From: Gillisia xinjiangensis
GTDB taxonomy: Bacteria > Bacteroidota > Bacteroidia > Flavobacteriales > Flavobacteriaceae
NCBI RefSeq assembly: GCF_046298265.1
Contig: NZ_JBKAHK010000002.1
Span: forward strand, 1 to 64,000
Direction: 5' to 3'
Length of the DNA stretch: 64,000 bases
Part shown: positions 52,459 through 61,224 of the stretch, piece after piece
Numbering within the stretch: position 1 is the stretch's first letter
Layout: each line of letters opens with the position of its first letter
Translations under genes and position numbers: made by a program
The notes under the pieces: generated by a model
Told to the model about the DNA's origin: nothing
The model's database searches: none
The model's input: the letters and a program-made list of their open reading frames with translations, nothing else

Positions 52459-54323
52459 GAAGAATATTACTATATATAATTATTATAACTACCGGAATCA
52501 TTTTTCTGGCAAGACTCTTTTATTTACAGGTCATCGATGAATCTTTTGTGCGCTTATCTGAAGATAATGCCATTAAAGTTGTCTATGATTATCCGCAGCG
52601 GGGCTACATTTTTGACAGGAATGGGGAATTGCTGGTATCCAATCAACCTTCCTACGATGTAATGGCAATTCCGCGCAATGTAAAGGTATTCGATACAGCC
52701 GAATTTTGCAGGATTTTAAAGATTACCCCGGAAGCATTGGCCTCAAAACTGGATAATGCAAAAATCTATTCCCCAAGACTTCCTTCCATTATAGTTCCCC
52801 AGTTAACCAAATCTGAATACGCCTATTTACAGGAAAAAATGCGTAATTATGAGGGGTTTTATATTCAAAAGCGTTCTTTAAGGGATTATCAAACTCATAA
52901 CGGATCTAATGTTTTAGGTTATATAGCCGAAGTAAACAGGAAGATCATTGAGGGAAATCCGTATTATATATCCGGGGATTTAATAGGAAAGCAGGGAATA
53001 GAAGGTTATTACGAAGAATTGCTCCGCGGGGTAAAAGGGGTGAAATATATTCAAAAAGATAGATTTAACCGTGATATTGGAGCATTTAAAGATGGGATTT
53101 ATGATACACTTCCAAAAAAAGGAAAAGATGTCACCATAACAATTGATGGCGTTTTACAGGCATACGGAGAGAAATTAATGAAAAACAAATGGGGTGGTAT
53201 AGTTGCACTTGAACCGGCAACGGGCGAAATACTGGCCTTGGTTACGGCACCATCCTATGATCCGGCTTTACTGGTTGGAAGACAGCGTTCCAGTAATTTT
53301 ACCGAACTCTATTATGACACCATCGCCCGCCCGCTTTATGACCGTGGATTACAGGCAGAATATCCTCCCGGGTCTCCTTTTAAAACCATCAATGCACTCA
53401 TAGCCTTGCAGGAAGAAGTGGTAACTACCCAGGACAGGGTTTCCTGCAGTATGGGATATGTTTTTGGCCGGGGAAGGAAAATGGGATGTCACGCACACCC
53501 TTCTCCTTTGAATATGGTTCCCGGGATCGCCCAATCCTGTAATGCATATTTTGCTACTGTGTACCGCCGCATAATTGAAAAATTCCCAACTCCACAGGAA
53601 GGAATAGATACCTGGGCAAATCACCTTAAAAGTTTTGGTTTGGGAAATTATCTGGGTTCCGATCTAAGTACAGGAAGACCAGGAAAAATTCCAACCGCCG
53701 ATTATTATAACAGGATTTATGATTATCCCACCTATAAATGGTATTCCACAGCTACTATATCCAATGCGATAGGACAGGGAGAAGTTTTGATGACTCCTAT
53801 TCAACTGGCCAACATGACCGCCGCAATTTCAAATAAAGGCTGGTTCTACACACCTCATATTTTAAAGGAAATTGAAGGAAATCCAATAAAAGACAAGGAA
53901 TTTACAGAGAAAAAATATACCACCATAGATCCTAAACATTTTGAACCTGTAGTAGAAGGAATGCACCAGGTTTATAAAAGTGGAACTGCCTCCTCACTTA
54001 GGATACCCGGCATTGAAATCGCAGGAAAGACAGGAACGGCTGAGAATTTCACGAAAATTGGAACAAAACGGGTTCAGCTAACAGATCATTCAATTTTTAT
54101 AGCTTTTGCACCGGTAGACAATCCTAAGATCGCCATTGCAGTTTTTGTGGAAAATGGATATTGGGGAGGAAGATATGCAGGAAGGATCGCAGGTTTAATG
54201 ATCGAGAAATATCTTAAAGGGACTATTAGCAGAACCGATATGGAAAACTGGATCCTAACCCATAGCCTGGAGGAGGAATATAAAAAACCATATTCCGGAG
54301 AACCTTTTACAATTAATAAATAA
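52455..54323 (+). CDS. mrdA: penicillin-binding protein 2 (elongation transpeptidase)
   Basis: A 622-residue class B PBP that cross-links peptidoglycan during elongation. N-terminal membrane anchor (IIIITTGIIFLARLFYLQVI), dimer/pedestal region, then the transpeptidase domain with active-site Ser307-x-x-Lys310 (SPFK), Ser361-Cys362-Asn363 and Lys525-Thr526-Gly527. The C-terminus (EEEYKKPYSGEPFTINK) is short. It overlaps both neighbours by 1-4 nt. Partner of RodA. Confidence 0.96.
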   Translation: MRRILLYIIIITTGIIFLARLFYLQVIDESFVRLSEDNAIKVVYDYPQRGYIFDRNGELLVSNQPSYDVMAIPRNVKVFDTAEFCRILKITPEALASKLDNAKIYSPRLPSIIVPQLTKSEYAYLQEKMRNYEGFYIQKRSLRDYQTHNGSNVLGYIAEVNRKIIEGNPYYISGDLIGKQGIEGYYEELLRGVKGVKYIQKDRFNRDIGAFKDGIYDTLPKKGKDVTITIDGVLQAYGEKLMKNKWGGIVALEPATGEILALVTAPSYDPALLVGRQRSSNFTELYYDTIARPLYDRGLQAEYPPGSPFKTINALIALQEEVVTTQDRVSCSMGYVFGRGRKMGCHAHPSPLNMVPGIAQSCNAYFATVYRRIIEKFPTPQEGIDTWANHLKSFGLGNYLGSDLSTGRPGKIPTADYYNRIYDYPTYKWYSTATISNAIGQGEVLMTPIQLANMTAAISNKGWFYTPHILKEIEGNPIKDKEFTEKKYTTIDPKHFEPVVEGMHQVYKSGTASSLRIPGIEIAGKTGTAENFTKIGTKRVQLTDHSIFIAFAPVDNPKIAIAVFVENGYWGGRYAGRIAGLMIEKYLKGTISRTDMENWILTHSLEEEYKKPYSGEPFTINK

Positions 54324-55573
54324 TGTCAAAAAGTTCTGTTTCTTTTGACTGGTTAACTATTTTGATCTATTTGCTACTGGTAAGTTTTGGATGGATCAAT
54401 ATCTATTCTGCCTCTCTGGGAGATAATCCTTCCTCGATTTTTGACTTTAGTCAGGTTTATGGAAAGCAAGCCGTCTGGATCCTGCTTAGCTTTTTTATGA
54501 TTGTAGTACTGCTTTCTATTGAAGCAAGGTTCTATATGCGGTTTTCCAGTGTCATCTATATAATATCCCTAATTTCAATTTTAGGCTTATTTGCATTTGG
54601 TAAAACCATTAATGGCGCGACTTCCTGGTATGTATTTGGAGGAATAAGCATTCAGCCTGCAGAATTTGCAAAAGTGGCTACAGCACTCGCATTAGCCAAA
54701 TATATTGGGGATATTCAAACCAATATTAAGATCTTTTCAAATCAAATCAAGGCATTTCTTATAATCATCCTTCCCGCATTAATTATTTTACCTCAACCCG
54801 ATGCAGGTAGTGCTTTGGTGTATTCCGCATTTCTATTTCCGCTTTACCGGGAAGGTTTATCCGGGGTTTATCTTTTCCTGGGTTTTGCTGCGATAGCCGT
54901 TTTTGTTTTCACCTTATTGTTTGGCCCTTTATATGTAGCCATTGCAATTGGGGTTATTGCGCTTATTAGTTTATTTCAAAAACGCAGGAATCGCCCGGGT
55001 TACTTGCTTTTACTTGGCACGATAGTTTTAGCCATAGGCTATTCCTATTCTGTGGATTATATTTTTGAAAACATGTTTGAACAGCGTCATAGAGACCGGT
55101 TTAATATTGTCCTTGGCCAGGAAGTAGATGCAAAGGGAATAGGATATAACACCAATCAAAGTGAAATTGCTATTGGTAGCGGAGGCTGGTTAGGAAAAGG
55201 CTGGACAGAAGGAACTCAAACAAAAGGCCAGTTTGTTCCAGAACAGCATACAGATTACATATTCAGCACAGTAGGAGAAGAATGGGGATTTCTGGGCACT
55301 TCGCTGGTTACTCTTCTTTTTGTGTTATTAATGCTGCGGATTCTATTTCTGGCGGAAAGGCAAAAATCGCAGTTCAACAGGGTTTACGGTTATAGCGTTG
55401 TAGGGATCCTGTTCATTCATTTCCTTGTAAATATAGCTATGGTAATAGGCATATTCCCTACAGTAGGAATCCCGCTTCCCTTCTTCAGTTATGGAGGTTC
55501 GGGCCTATGGGGCTTTACCATCCTTCTGTTTATATTTATTAAACTGGATTCTGAAAGAATGTCTTTTTCATAA
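54323..55573 (+). CDS. rodA: rod-shape peptidoglycan glycosyltransferase RodA
   Basis: A 416-residue SEDS-family polymerase with about ten membrane helices. Characteristic SEDS segments are GGISIQPAEFAKVATALALAK, LPQPDAGSALVYSAFLFP, WTEGTQTKGQFVPEQHTDYI-like TEGTQTKGQFVPEQHTDYIF and the loop GIFPTVGIPLPFFSYGGSG. The catalytic-type Asp in PDAGS is present. Last gene of the rod operon; ATG overlaps the mrdA stop by one base. Confidence 0.95.
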   Translation: MSKSSVSFDWLTILIYLLLVSFGWINIYSASLGDNPSSIFDFSQVYGKQAVWILLSFFMIVVLLSIEARFYMRFSSVIYIISLISILGLFAFGKTINGATSWYVFGGISIQPAEFAKVATALALAKYIGDIQTNIKIFSNQIKAFLIIILPALIILPQPDAGSALVYSAFLFPLYREGLSGVYLFLGFAAIAVFVFTLLFGPLYVAIAIGVIALISLFQKRRNRPGYLLLLGTIVLAIGYSYSVDYIFENMFEQRHRDRFNIVLGQEVDAKGIGYNTNQSEIAIGSGGWLGKGWTEGTQTKGQFVPEQHTDYIFSTVGEEWGFLGTSLVTLLFVLLMLRILFLAERQKSQFNRVYGYSVVGILFIHFLVNIAMVIGIFPTVGIPLPFFSYGGSGLWGFTILLFIFIKLDSERMSFS

Positions 55574-56052
55574 GTTTATGTAAAACAACAACAAACTTTT
55601 TGAGTAGCCGCTGAAAGGAGAATTCGTACAAGTACACCCGGTATTTTTACATCAGTTTATCTCTTTATTTCACAGGGTCCATTAAAGACTTTAAGTTCCT
55701 GCCAACCTTCAAAAAAAAGAGGTTATGTTTTAGAGCATTGGGGATTAATTTATAGATCTCAATTAGGATTTGCCGTTTTTGCTTCATTCCAAATTTGACT
55801 ACAAAGTACACCAAGAGAAAACCCGCCGAGTACACAAAGAAAAAATGAGGATTTAAATTGAACCGCATGGATAATCATTGAATTGCAAATAATAAAAAGG
55901 GACTACCTGACAAAAGAACCCCATGAATTGCAAGACTTTGTGGTCTTTGGGGAACCTTTGTGCACTTTGTGGTTAAAAACAGAACCAAAAAAGAAAACCC
56001 TTCAAAAGCAAATTTTACTTATGAAGGGTTTTAGGATTGATTTTATATTTTG
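55574..56052. other. convergent spacer with inverted repeat, no certain gene
   Basis: Between rodA and the convergent protease gene. Two arms with the CTACAAAGTACAC...ACACAAAGA theme (55799-55845) and the opposite orientation ACTTTGTGGTC...CACTTTGTGGTTAAA (55935-55977) form an imperfect inverted repeat of a kind common in Bacteroidota spacers. A minus-strand frame of 67 codons (55665-55868) overlaps it and contains KQKRQILIEIYKLIPNALKH; I do not regard it as a certain gene. A terminator lies at 55990-56035. Confidence 0.5.
55990..56035 (-). terminator. terminator of the tail-specific protease gene
   Basis: Perfect 10-bp stem AAAACCCTTC / GAAGGGTTTT (55994-56003, 56023-56032) with a loop of 19 nt, followed on the minus strand by CTTTTTT. 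It begins about 20 nt after the protease stop codon. Confidence 0.85.
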
Positions 56053-58209
56053 CTAATTTTTAATGGTAGCAAACTTTCTTTTTTTAATGTTGTTAAGCTG
56101 AATATCATCCAATACATTAATGGCTTCCTCCACATACACATCACCGGTTAAGCTGGTATGCCAGCGGTCTCTTTTCTCCTTAAGAATGGTATCGCTTTTA
56201 TACATTTCCATTTCATAGGGCAAGGAATTATATGTTAGGTTGGAAGTGTAATTTGAAATTGCATCATATTTCTTTGCCTCATCTTCGAGATTTTCCCTCT
56301 GGGCCTGATAATTGTTAAAATTTAGCGAATAAACTTCATTATTTCGTTGCTCTTTTACCCATTTGGCATTTTCAGCAATAAGATTTAACTGTTGATTATC
56401 CTTCATTCTTTCCCTGCTGTTTTCAATGGTTACATTAAAATCCACATAACCATTCCAGGGCTTATATTTTGCAGCAGCAATTTGATCCCAGGGTAATGGA
56501 TTATCGTAATCCTTTTCTCCTATGTCTATATAACTGTACCTGTCTGGAATTACGATATCGCTTTTAACACCTTCCAACTGTGTAGAACCTCCATTTACAC
56601 GGTAAAATTTTTGAGTGGTCAATTTTAGTGCTCCTAAATCTCCATACTCGTTGCTTCTCACGGTAGTATTTAGATCGATTACATTTTGCACCGTTCCTTT
56701 ACCATAGGTTTGTTTACTTCCAATAATAATTGCTCTTTTATAATCCTGCATTGCAGCCGCAAGAATTTCTGAAGCTGAAGCCGAAAGTTCATTTACCAAA
56801 ATTACCAGTGGCCCGTCCCAAACAATGCTGGGGTCTCTATCTTCCAGGACTTCCTGTCCTTCCATTTTTGATTTCACTTGTACGATAGGGCCTTTCTCGA
56901 TAAATAAGCCTGCGATATCCACAACTGTTTTTAAAGACCCACCTCCATTATTCCTTAGGTCCAGAACCAGTCCTTCCATTCCTTCTTTTTTAAGCCGAAT
57001 GATCTCTTCCTTAACATCAGATGCAGCATTACGCTCGGAATAATCTTCCATGTTGAAATAAAATTTTGGAAGATTTATCAGGCCGAAAGTTTTTCCGTCC
57101 TTCTCTACTTTTGCCGATTTAGCATAAGTTTCTTCCAGTTCAACCACATCGCGGGTAATGGTAACATCTTCAATATTTCCTAACACTTTTTTCTTTAATG
57201 TTAAGGTTACTTTAGAACCCTTTGGTCCCTTTATTAAATTAACCGCATCATCAAGACGCATCCCAATAATACTCACAGGTTCTTTTTCATTCTCCTGTTT
57301 CACTTTTATAATAACATCCCCTTCGTGCAGCTTATCGCTTAACCAGGCCGGACCACCGGAAATTACTTCCATAATAGTAATATCATCGCTCTTCTTTTGT
57401 AAACGAGCTCCAATTCCTTCCAGTTTACCAGACATTGCTATATCAAACCTATCTTTATCCTGTGGTGCAAAATAGAATGTGTGAGGATCAAATTCTTCAA
57501 CAATTGCATTGATATAGACGGTAAAATAATCCTTCCGCTCCAAATCCTCACTAAAATCAAAATATTCATCCATTGAAGTCAATACAGAATTTCTTGCTTC
57601 CACTTCTAGTTCGGTATCGGTTTTAACTTCCATGTCTGGAGTATTCTCCAACTGTTTTTTCTGATCATTTTTTAGATCGTAAAAATTCCCAAGGCTACTA
57701 AATTTAAGTTGCTTTCTCCATCGTTCTTTCAAATCGGCGCGGGAATCAACATATTCTACCTCCTCGTAATTGGTATTTATATCTTCCTCTTCTGAAAAAT
57801 CAAAAGGTTCGGCCAATATTTCCTTGTAAATACCTCTTACTTCAGCCATTCTTTCCTGAAGTCTTGAATGGGTAATATCAAAAAAACTGAGTTCTTTATT
57901 CTTGATCTGGTCATCTATCTGATCTTCAAATTTTGAAAATTCAGCAAAATCTTCCGCATAAAAAAACCGTTTCAAAGGATCTATCGCAGCCAAATAATCT
58001 TTATAAACCTCTTTGGAAAAGCTGTCATCAATAGTTTTAGCATCATAATGCCCCTTTTCAAGTACATAGGTAATTAAATCTATAAGAAGCTTATCCTTGT
58101 TGGGATCGTTAAACTGTTTGGCAGTAAAACTACAGGAGGTCACTGCCATAAGCAGCACCAAAAACAAAATTTTATAATTCCTTTTCATAAATCGGTTAAT
58201 TTTCATCAT
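56053..58209 (-). CDS. prc: carboxy-terminal processing (tail-specific) protease, Prc type
   Basis: A 718-residue S41A-family protease. N-terminal lipoprotein-like signal (ILFLVLLMAVTSC) places it in the periplasm. The helical N-terminal domain (about residues 40-210) is followed by a PDZ domain (GIGARLQKKSDDITIMEVISGG, LHEGDVIIKV), the S41 core with EGLVLDLRNNGGGSL, and ELSASASEILAAAMQDY plus QTYGKGTVQN, holding the catalytic Ser and Lys. The C-terminal DUF3340-type extension (from about residue 560) is also present, as in E. coli Prc. The start may be seven codons downstream (MKRNYKILF). Confidence 0.93.
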   Translation of the reverse strand: MMKINRFMKRNYKILFLVLLMAVTSCSFTAKQFNDPNKDKLLIDLITYVLEKGHYDAKTIDDSFSKEVYKDYLAAIDPLKRFFYAEDFAEFSKFEDQIDDQIKNKELSFFDITHSRLQERMAEVRGIYKEILAEPFDFSEEEDINTNYEEVEYVDSRADLKERWRKQLKFSSLGNFYDLKNDQKKQLENTPDMEVKTDTELEVEARNSVLTSMDEYFDFSEDLERKDYFTVYINAIVEEFDPHTFYFAPQDKDRFDIAMSGKLEGIGARLQKKSDDITIMEVISGGPAWLSDKLHEGDVIIKVKQENEKEPVSIIGMRLDDAVNLIKGPKGSKVTLTLKKKVLGNIEDVTITRDVVELEETYAKSAKVEKDGKTFGLINLPKFYFNMEDYSERNAASDVKEEIIRLKKEGMEGLVLDLRNNGGGSLKTVVDIAGLFIEKGPIVQVKSKMEGQEVLEDRDPSIVWDGPLVILVNELSASASEILAAAMQDYKRAIIIGSKQTYGKGTVQNVIDLNTTVRSNEYGDLGALKLTTQKFYRVNGGSTQLEGVKSDIVIPDRYSYIDIGEKDYDNPLPWDQIAAAKYKPWNGYVDFNVTIENSRERMKDNQQLNLIAENAKWVKEQRNNEVYSLNFNNYQAQRENLEDEAKKYDAISNYTSNLTYNSLPYEMEMYKSDTILKEKRDRWHTSLTGDVYVEEAINVLDDIQLNNIKKRKFATIKN

Positions 58210-58335
58210 TAATTTTCAAACAAATTACATAAAAAATTGTGCCAAGAGTAACGATTTGCATAAATAATTTGTTGAACGCCTAAGATATACTTTCCTTTGA
58301 AAAGTATTATTTTAGCAAATCATAAAAAAAACTAA

Positions 58336-59118
58336 ATGCCCCAAAAAAAACCTTTGATTTTAGTGACCAATGACGATGGAATTACAGCACCTGGAATCCG
58401 GGCTCTTATTGAGGTGATGAAAACCCTTGGGGATGTAATCGTAGTTGCGCCAGATAGTCCACAAAGCGCGATGGGACATGCAATTACCCTTAACGATACT
58501 TTATATTGCGATCCCGTGATGATAAAAGAAAGTTATAACCATAAGGAATACAGTTGTTCGGGAACGCCTGCCGATTGCGTAAAAATAGCCACACAGGAAA
58601 TCCTGCATCGCAAGCCGGATCTATGCGTTAGCGGAATCAATCACGGATCAAATTCCTCCATAAATGTAATTTACTCCGGTACCATGAGTGCCGCGGTAGA
58701 AGCCGGGATAGAAGGGATTCCCGCAATTGGATTTTCCCTTACCGATTATTCCCTCAACGCCAATTTTGAGCCTTGTAAGAAATTCGTAAAGTCTATCACC
58801 AAAAATGTTTTAAAAAATGGCCTGCCAAAAGGGGTTGTCTTAAATGTTAACTTGCCTAAATTGAAGGAAGAAGACATTAAAGGCATCAAAATATGCCGAC
58901 AGGCAAAAGCATATTGGGTTGAAGAATTTGATAAGCGAACCAACCCTCAGGGAAGAGATTACTATTGGCTTACCGGCAAATTCGTAAATGAAGACAATGG
59001 CCAGGACACCGATGAATGGGCACTGGAAAATGGATATGTATCTGTGGTTCCGGTTCAGTTTGATCTAACAGCTCATCATTTTATTCAGGATTTAAACAGC
59101 TGGAAGTTAAATGATTAA
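58336..59118 (+). CDS. surE: 5'/3'-nucleotidase SurE
   Basis: A 260-residue metal-dependent phosphatase of nucleoside monophosphates. Motifs: ILVTNDDGITAPGI with Asp13-Asp14, VVAPDSPQSAMGHAIT with the metal-binding Ser, CSGTPADCVKIA, and the Asn-His SGINHGSNSS block with VIYSGTMSAAVEAG. Length normal. It overlaps the next gene by 8 nt, linking it to the small membrane protein and lpxB. Confidence 0.96.
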   Translation: MPQKKPLILVTNDDGITAPGIRALIEVMKTLGDVIVVAPDSPQSAMGHAITLNDTLYCDPVMIKESYNHKEYSCSGTPADCVKIATQEILHRKPDLCVSGINHGSNSSINVIYSGTMSAAVEAGIEGIPAIGFSLTDYSLNANFEPCKKFVKSITKNVLKNGLPKGVVLNVNLPKLKEEDIKGIKICRQAKAYWVEEFDKRTNPQGRDYYWLTGKFVNEDNGQDTDEWALENGYVSVVPVQFDLTAHHFIQDLNSWKLND

Positions 59119-59392
59119 AAGGAAAATATTGATAGGATTCCTAACAGGAATCTTTGCCAATTCGGCAGGGATCTTTCTTTACATCTCATTTTTTTCAGAA
59201 ATGAATTTAGCATCCACTATTAAGGATGCTGTTAAGAACGACTATTTAGGAAAGGTGATCGCTTTGGGTGCCGCTTTAAATTTTCTTCCGTTTTTTATAT
59301 TTTTAAAAAAGGATCAAATATACCAGGCCCGCGGAGTTATTCTTGCAAGCTTACTTTCCGCCATTACAATTGCTGTTATTAAATTTTTATAA
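59111..59392 (+). CDS. small three-helix membrane protein, function unknown
   Basis: A 93-residue protein with three membrane segments (IGFLTGIFANSAGIFLYISFF, VIALGAALNFLPFFIFL, GVILASLLSAITIAVIKFL). Its start overlaps surE by 8 nt, so translation is coupled. It lies just before lpxB, a position typical for a small conserved flavobacterial protein between surE and lpxB. No function is known to me. Confidence 0.8.
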   Translation: MIKRKILIGFLTGIFANSAGIFLYISFFSEMNLASTIKDAVKNDYLGKVIALGAALNFLPFFIFLKKDQIYQARGVILASLLSAITIAVIKFL

Positions 59393-59488
59393 AGCTTATG
59401 AAATGAGCATACCGGAAACTCGTTAGCAATCACCAATGAAGATATGCCAATTGCATATAACCTTTAAAAAAACAATAGATATTTACAG

Positions 59489-60604
59489 ATGAAATATTAC
59501 ATCATAGCCGGAGAGGCATCGGGAGATCTTCACGCCTCCAATCTTATGAAAGCTTTGTTAAAGGAGGACCCAAATGCCGATTTTCGGTTTTGGGGTGGGG
59601 ATTTAATGCAAAAGGTTGGCGGGGTTCTGGTTAAACATTACCGGGAACTGGCTTTTATGGGTTTTGTGGAAGTGCTTTTCAATTTAAAAACCATCTTCAG
59701 GAATATTTCTCTATGTAAGGAAGACATTACCTCATATCAACCAGATGCCATCATTTTTATAGATTATCCCGGGTTTAATCTCAGGATCGCAAAATGGGCC
59801 AGGGAACAGGGGTTTGCCACACATTTCTATATTTCTCCACAAATATGGGCCTGGAAGGAAAACAGGATCGCAGAAATAAAGAGGGATATAGACCACATGT
59901 ATGTGATCCTTCCTTTTGAAAAGGACTTTTACGAGAAAAAACATAATTTCCCCGTTCATTTTGTAGGCCATCCCCTGCTCGATGCCATCGCACATCAGGA
60001 ACTGGTTATTCCAAAAGATTTCAAAAAGGAGCATAACCTGGATAGCCGGCCTGTTATAGCGTTACTTCCGGGAAGCAGAAAACAGGAAATATCGAAAATG
60101 TTGGAAACTATGCTCAGCATTACCGACGATTTCAAGGAGTATCAGTTTGTAATTGCAGGAGCCCCAAGCCAGGAACCTGAATTTTATAAGCCGTTTATCA
60201 AGAAGAAGAATGTGCATTTGGTGATGAACAAAACCTATGATGTTTTAAGTCTTTCCACCGCTGCCCTGGTAACTTCTGGAACGGCGACCCTGGAAACGGC
60301 ATTGTTCAAGGTTCCGGAAGTAGTTTGTTATAAGGGAAGCAGTATTTCCTACCAAATCGCAAAACGTATTATTAAATTAGACTATATTTCCCTGGTTAAT
60401 TTGATCATGGAAAAAGAAGTGGTCAAGGAATTAATTCAAAATGAGTTCAATACAAAATCCCTGAAGAGAGAATTGGAAAAAATACTGATTTTTGAAAACC
60501 GGAAAACAATTTTTGGAGGCTATTTTGAGTTAGAAAGAAAGTTGGGTGGCGCTGGTGCCAGTGAGAAAACCGCCCGATTGATCCATAATTCTCTTAAAAA
60601 CTGA
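59489..60604 (+). CDS. lpxB: lipid-A-disaccharide synthase
   Basis: A 371-residue GT19 glycosyltransferase joining UDP-2,3-diacyl-glucosamine and lipid X in lipid A synthesis at the inner membrane. Motifs: IIAGEASGDLHASNLMKAL, FWGGDLMQKVGGVLVKH, YISPQIWAWKENRIAEIK, FVGHPLLDAI, ALLPGSRKQEI and TSGTATLETALFKVPEVV. Length normal. It follows surE and the small membrane gene and precedes an NlpC/P60 gene by 7 nt. Confidence 0.96.
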   Translation: MKYYIIAGEASGDLHASNLMKALLKEDPNADFRFWGGDLMQKVGGVLVKHYRELAFMGFVEVLFNLKTIFRNISLCKEDITSYQPDAIIFIDYPGFNLRIAKWAREQGFATHFYISPQIWAWKENRIAEIKRDIDHMYVILPFEKDFYEKKHNFPVHFVGHPLLDAIAHQELVIPKDFKKEHNLDSRPVIALLPGSRKQEISKMLETMLSITDDFKEYQFVIAGAPSQEPEFYKPFIKKKNVHLVMNKTYDVLSLSTAALVTSGTATLETALFKVPEVVCYKGSSISYQIAKRIIKLDYISLVNLIMEKEVVKELIQNEFNTKSLKRELEKILIFENRKTIFGGYFELERKLGGAGASEKTARLIHNSLKN

Positions 60605-60611
60605 TTTTCTG

Positions 60612-61181
60612 ATGGGTTTTAATCTCCCCCGAACAATTTTATTCCTGGTCCTTGGCAGTTTCTTAACCTCCTGCGGAACCTCCAAATCCCGAACCTCCAA
60701 ACGATCGGAAAAATCGATTGTTACAGAATGGAAAACCGAATTGGCCCCACCTCAAAACAAGATGAATACCGCTCCTCCTGAAGCAAAACCGGAAGATACC
60801 CGGGTTTACAATATCACCTCCTATGCCCTGGATTTTAAAGGGACCAAATATAAATACGGCGGGACAACGCGCGATGGAATGGACTGTTCGGGATTGGTTT
60901 ATACCTCATTTTTGCAGGAAAATATCGCTTTGCCACGGTCTTCACGAGCTATGTCCTTGCAAGGGGAACGACTTTCCCTGGTAGATGTAAATATTGGAGA
61001 TCTGTTGTTTTTTGAAACAAATAAGAATAAAAAAGTGATCAACCACGTAGGCCTTGTGGTAGAGATCCAACCGGGACATATTTTATTTATTCACTCCAGC
61101 AGCTCCCGCGGAGTGATAATTTCTTCCCTTGCAGATAATTATTGGTTTGAGCATTTTGTCATGGCACGCCGGGTGATCTAA
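60612..61181 (+). CDS. NlpC/P60 family peptidoglycan peptidase lipoprotein
   Basis: A 189-residue lipoprotein (lipobox LTSC, Cys21) with a charged linker and a C40 cysteine-peptidase domain. Catalytic residues are Cys92 (DCSGLVYTSF), His145 (NHVGLVVEI) and His161 (FIHSSSS). It would cut cell-wall stem peptides in the periplasm. Starts 7 nt after lpxB, so probably in the same operon. Confidence 0.93.
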   Translation: MGFNLPRTILFLVLGSFLTSCGTSKSRTSKRSEKSIVTEWKTELAPPQNKMNTAPPEAKPEDTRVYNITSYALDFKGTKYKYGGTTRDGMDCSGLVYTSFLQENIALPRSSRAMSLQGERLSLVDVNIGDLLFFETNKNKKVINHVGLVVEIQPGHILFIHSSSSRGVIISSLADNYWFEHFVMARRVI

Positions 61182-61224
61182 TTTTTGTAGTACCTTGATG
61201 TAGAAAAACCGTCAAAAACAAAAA

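Noticed and set aside
55665..55868. 67-codon minus-strand frame with KQKRQILIEIYKLIPNALKH
   Set aside because: Overlaps an inverted repeat, has no recognised family and no promoter or neighbour context; described only within the spacer entry.
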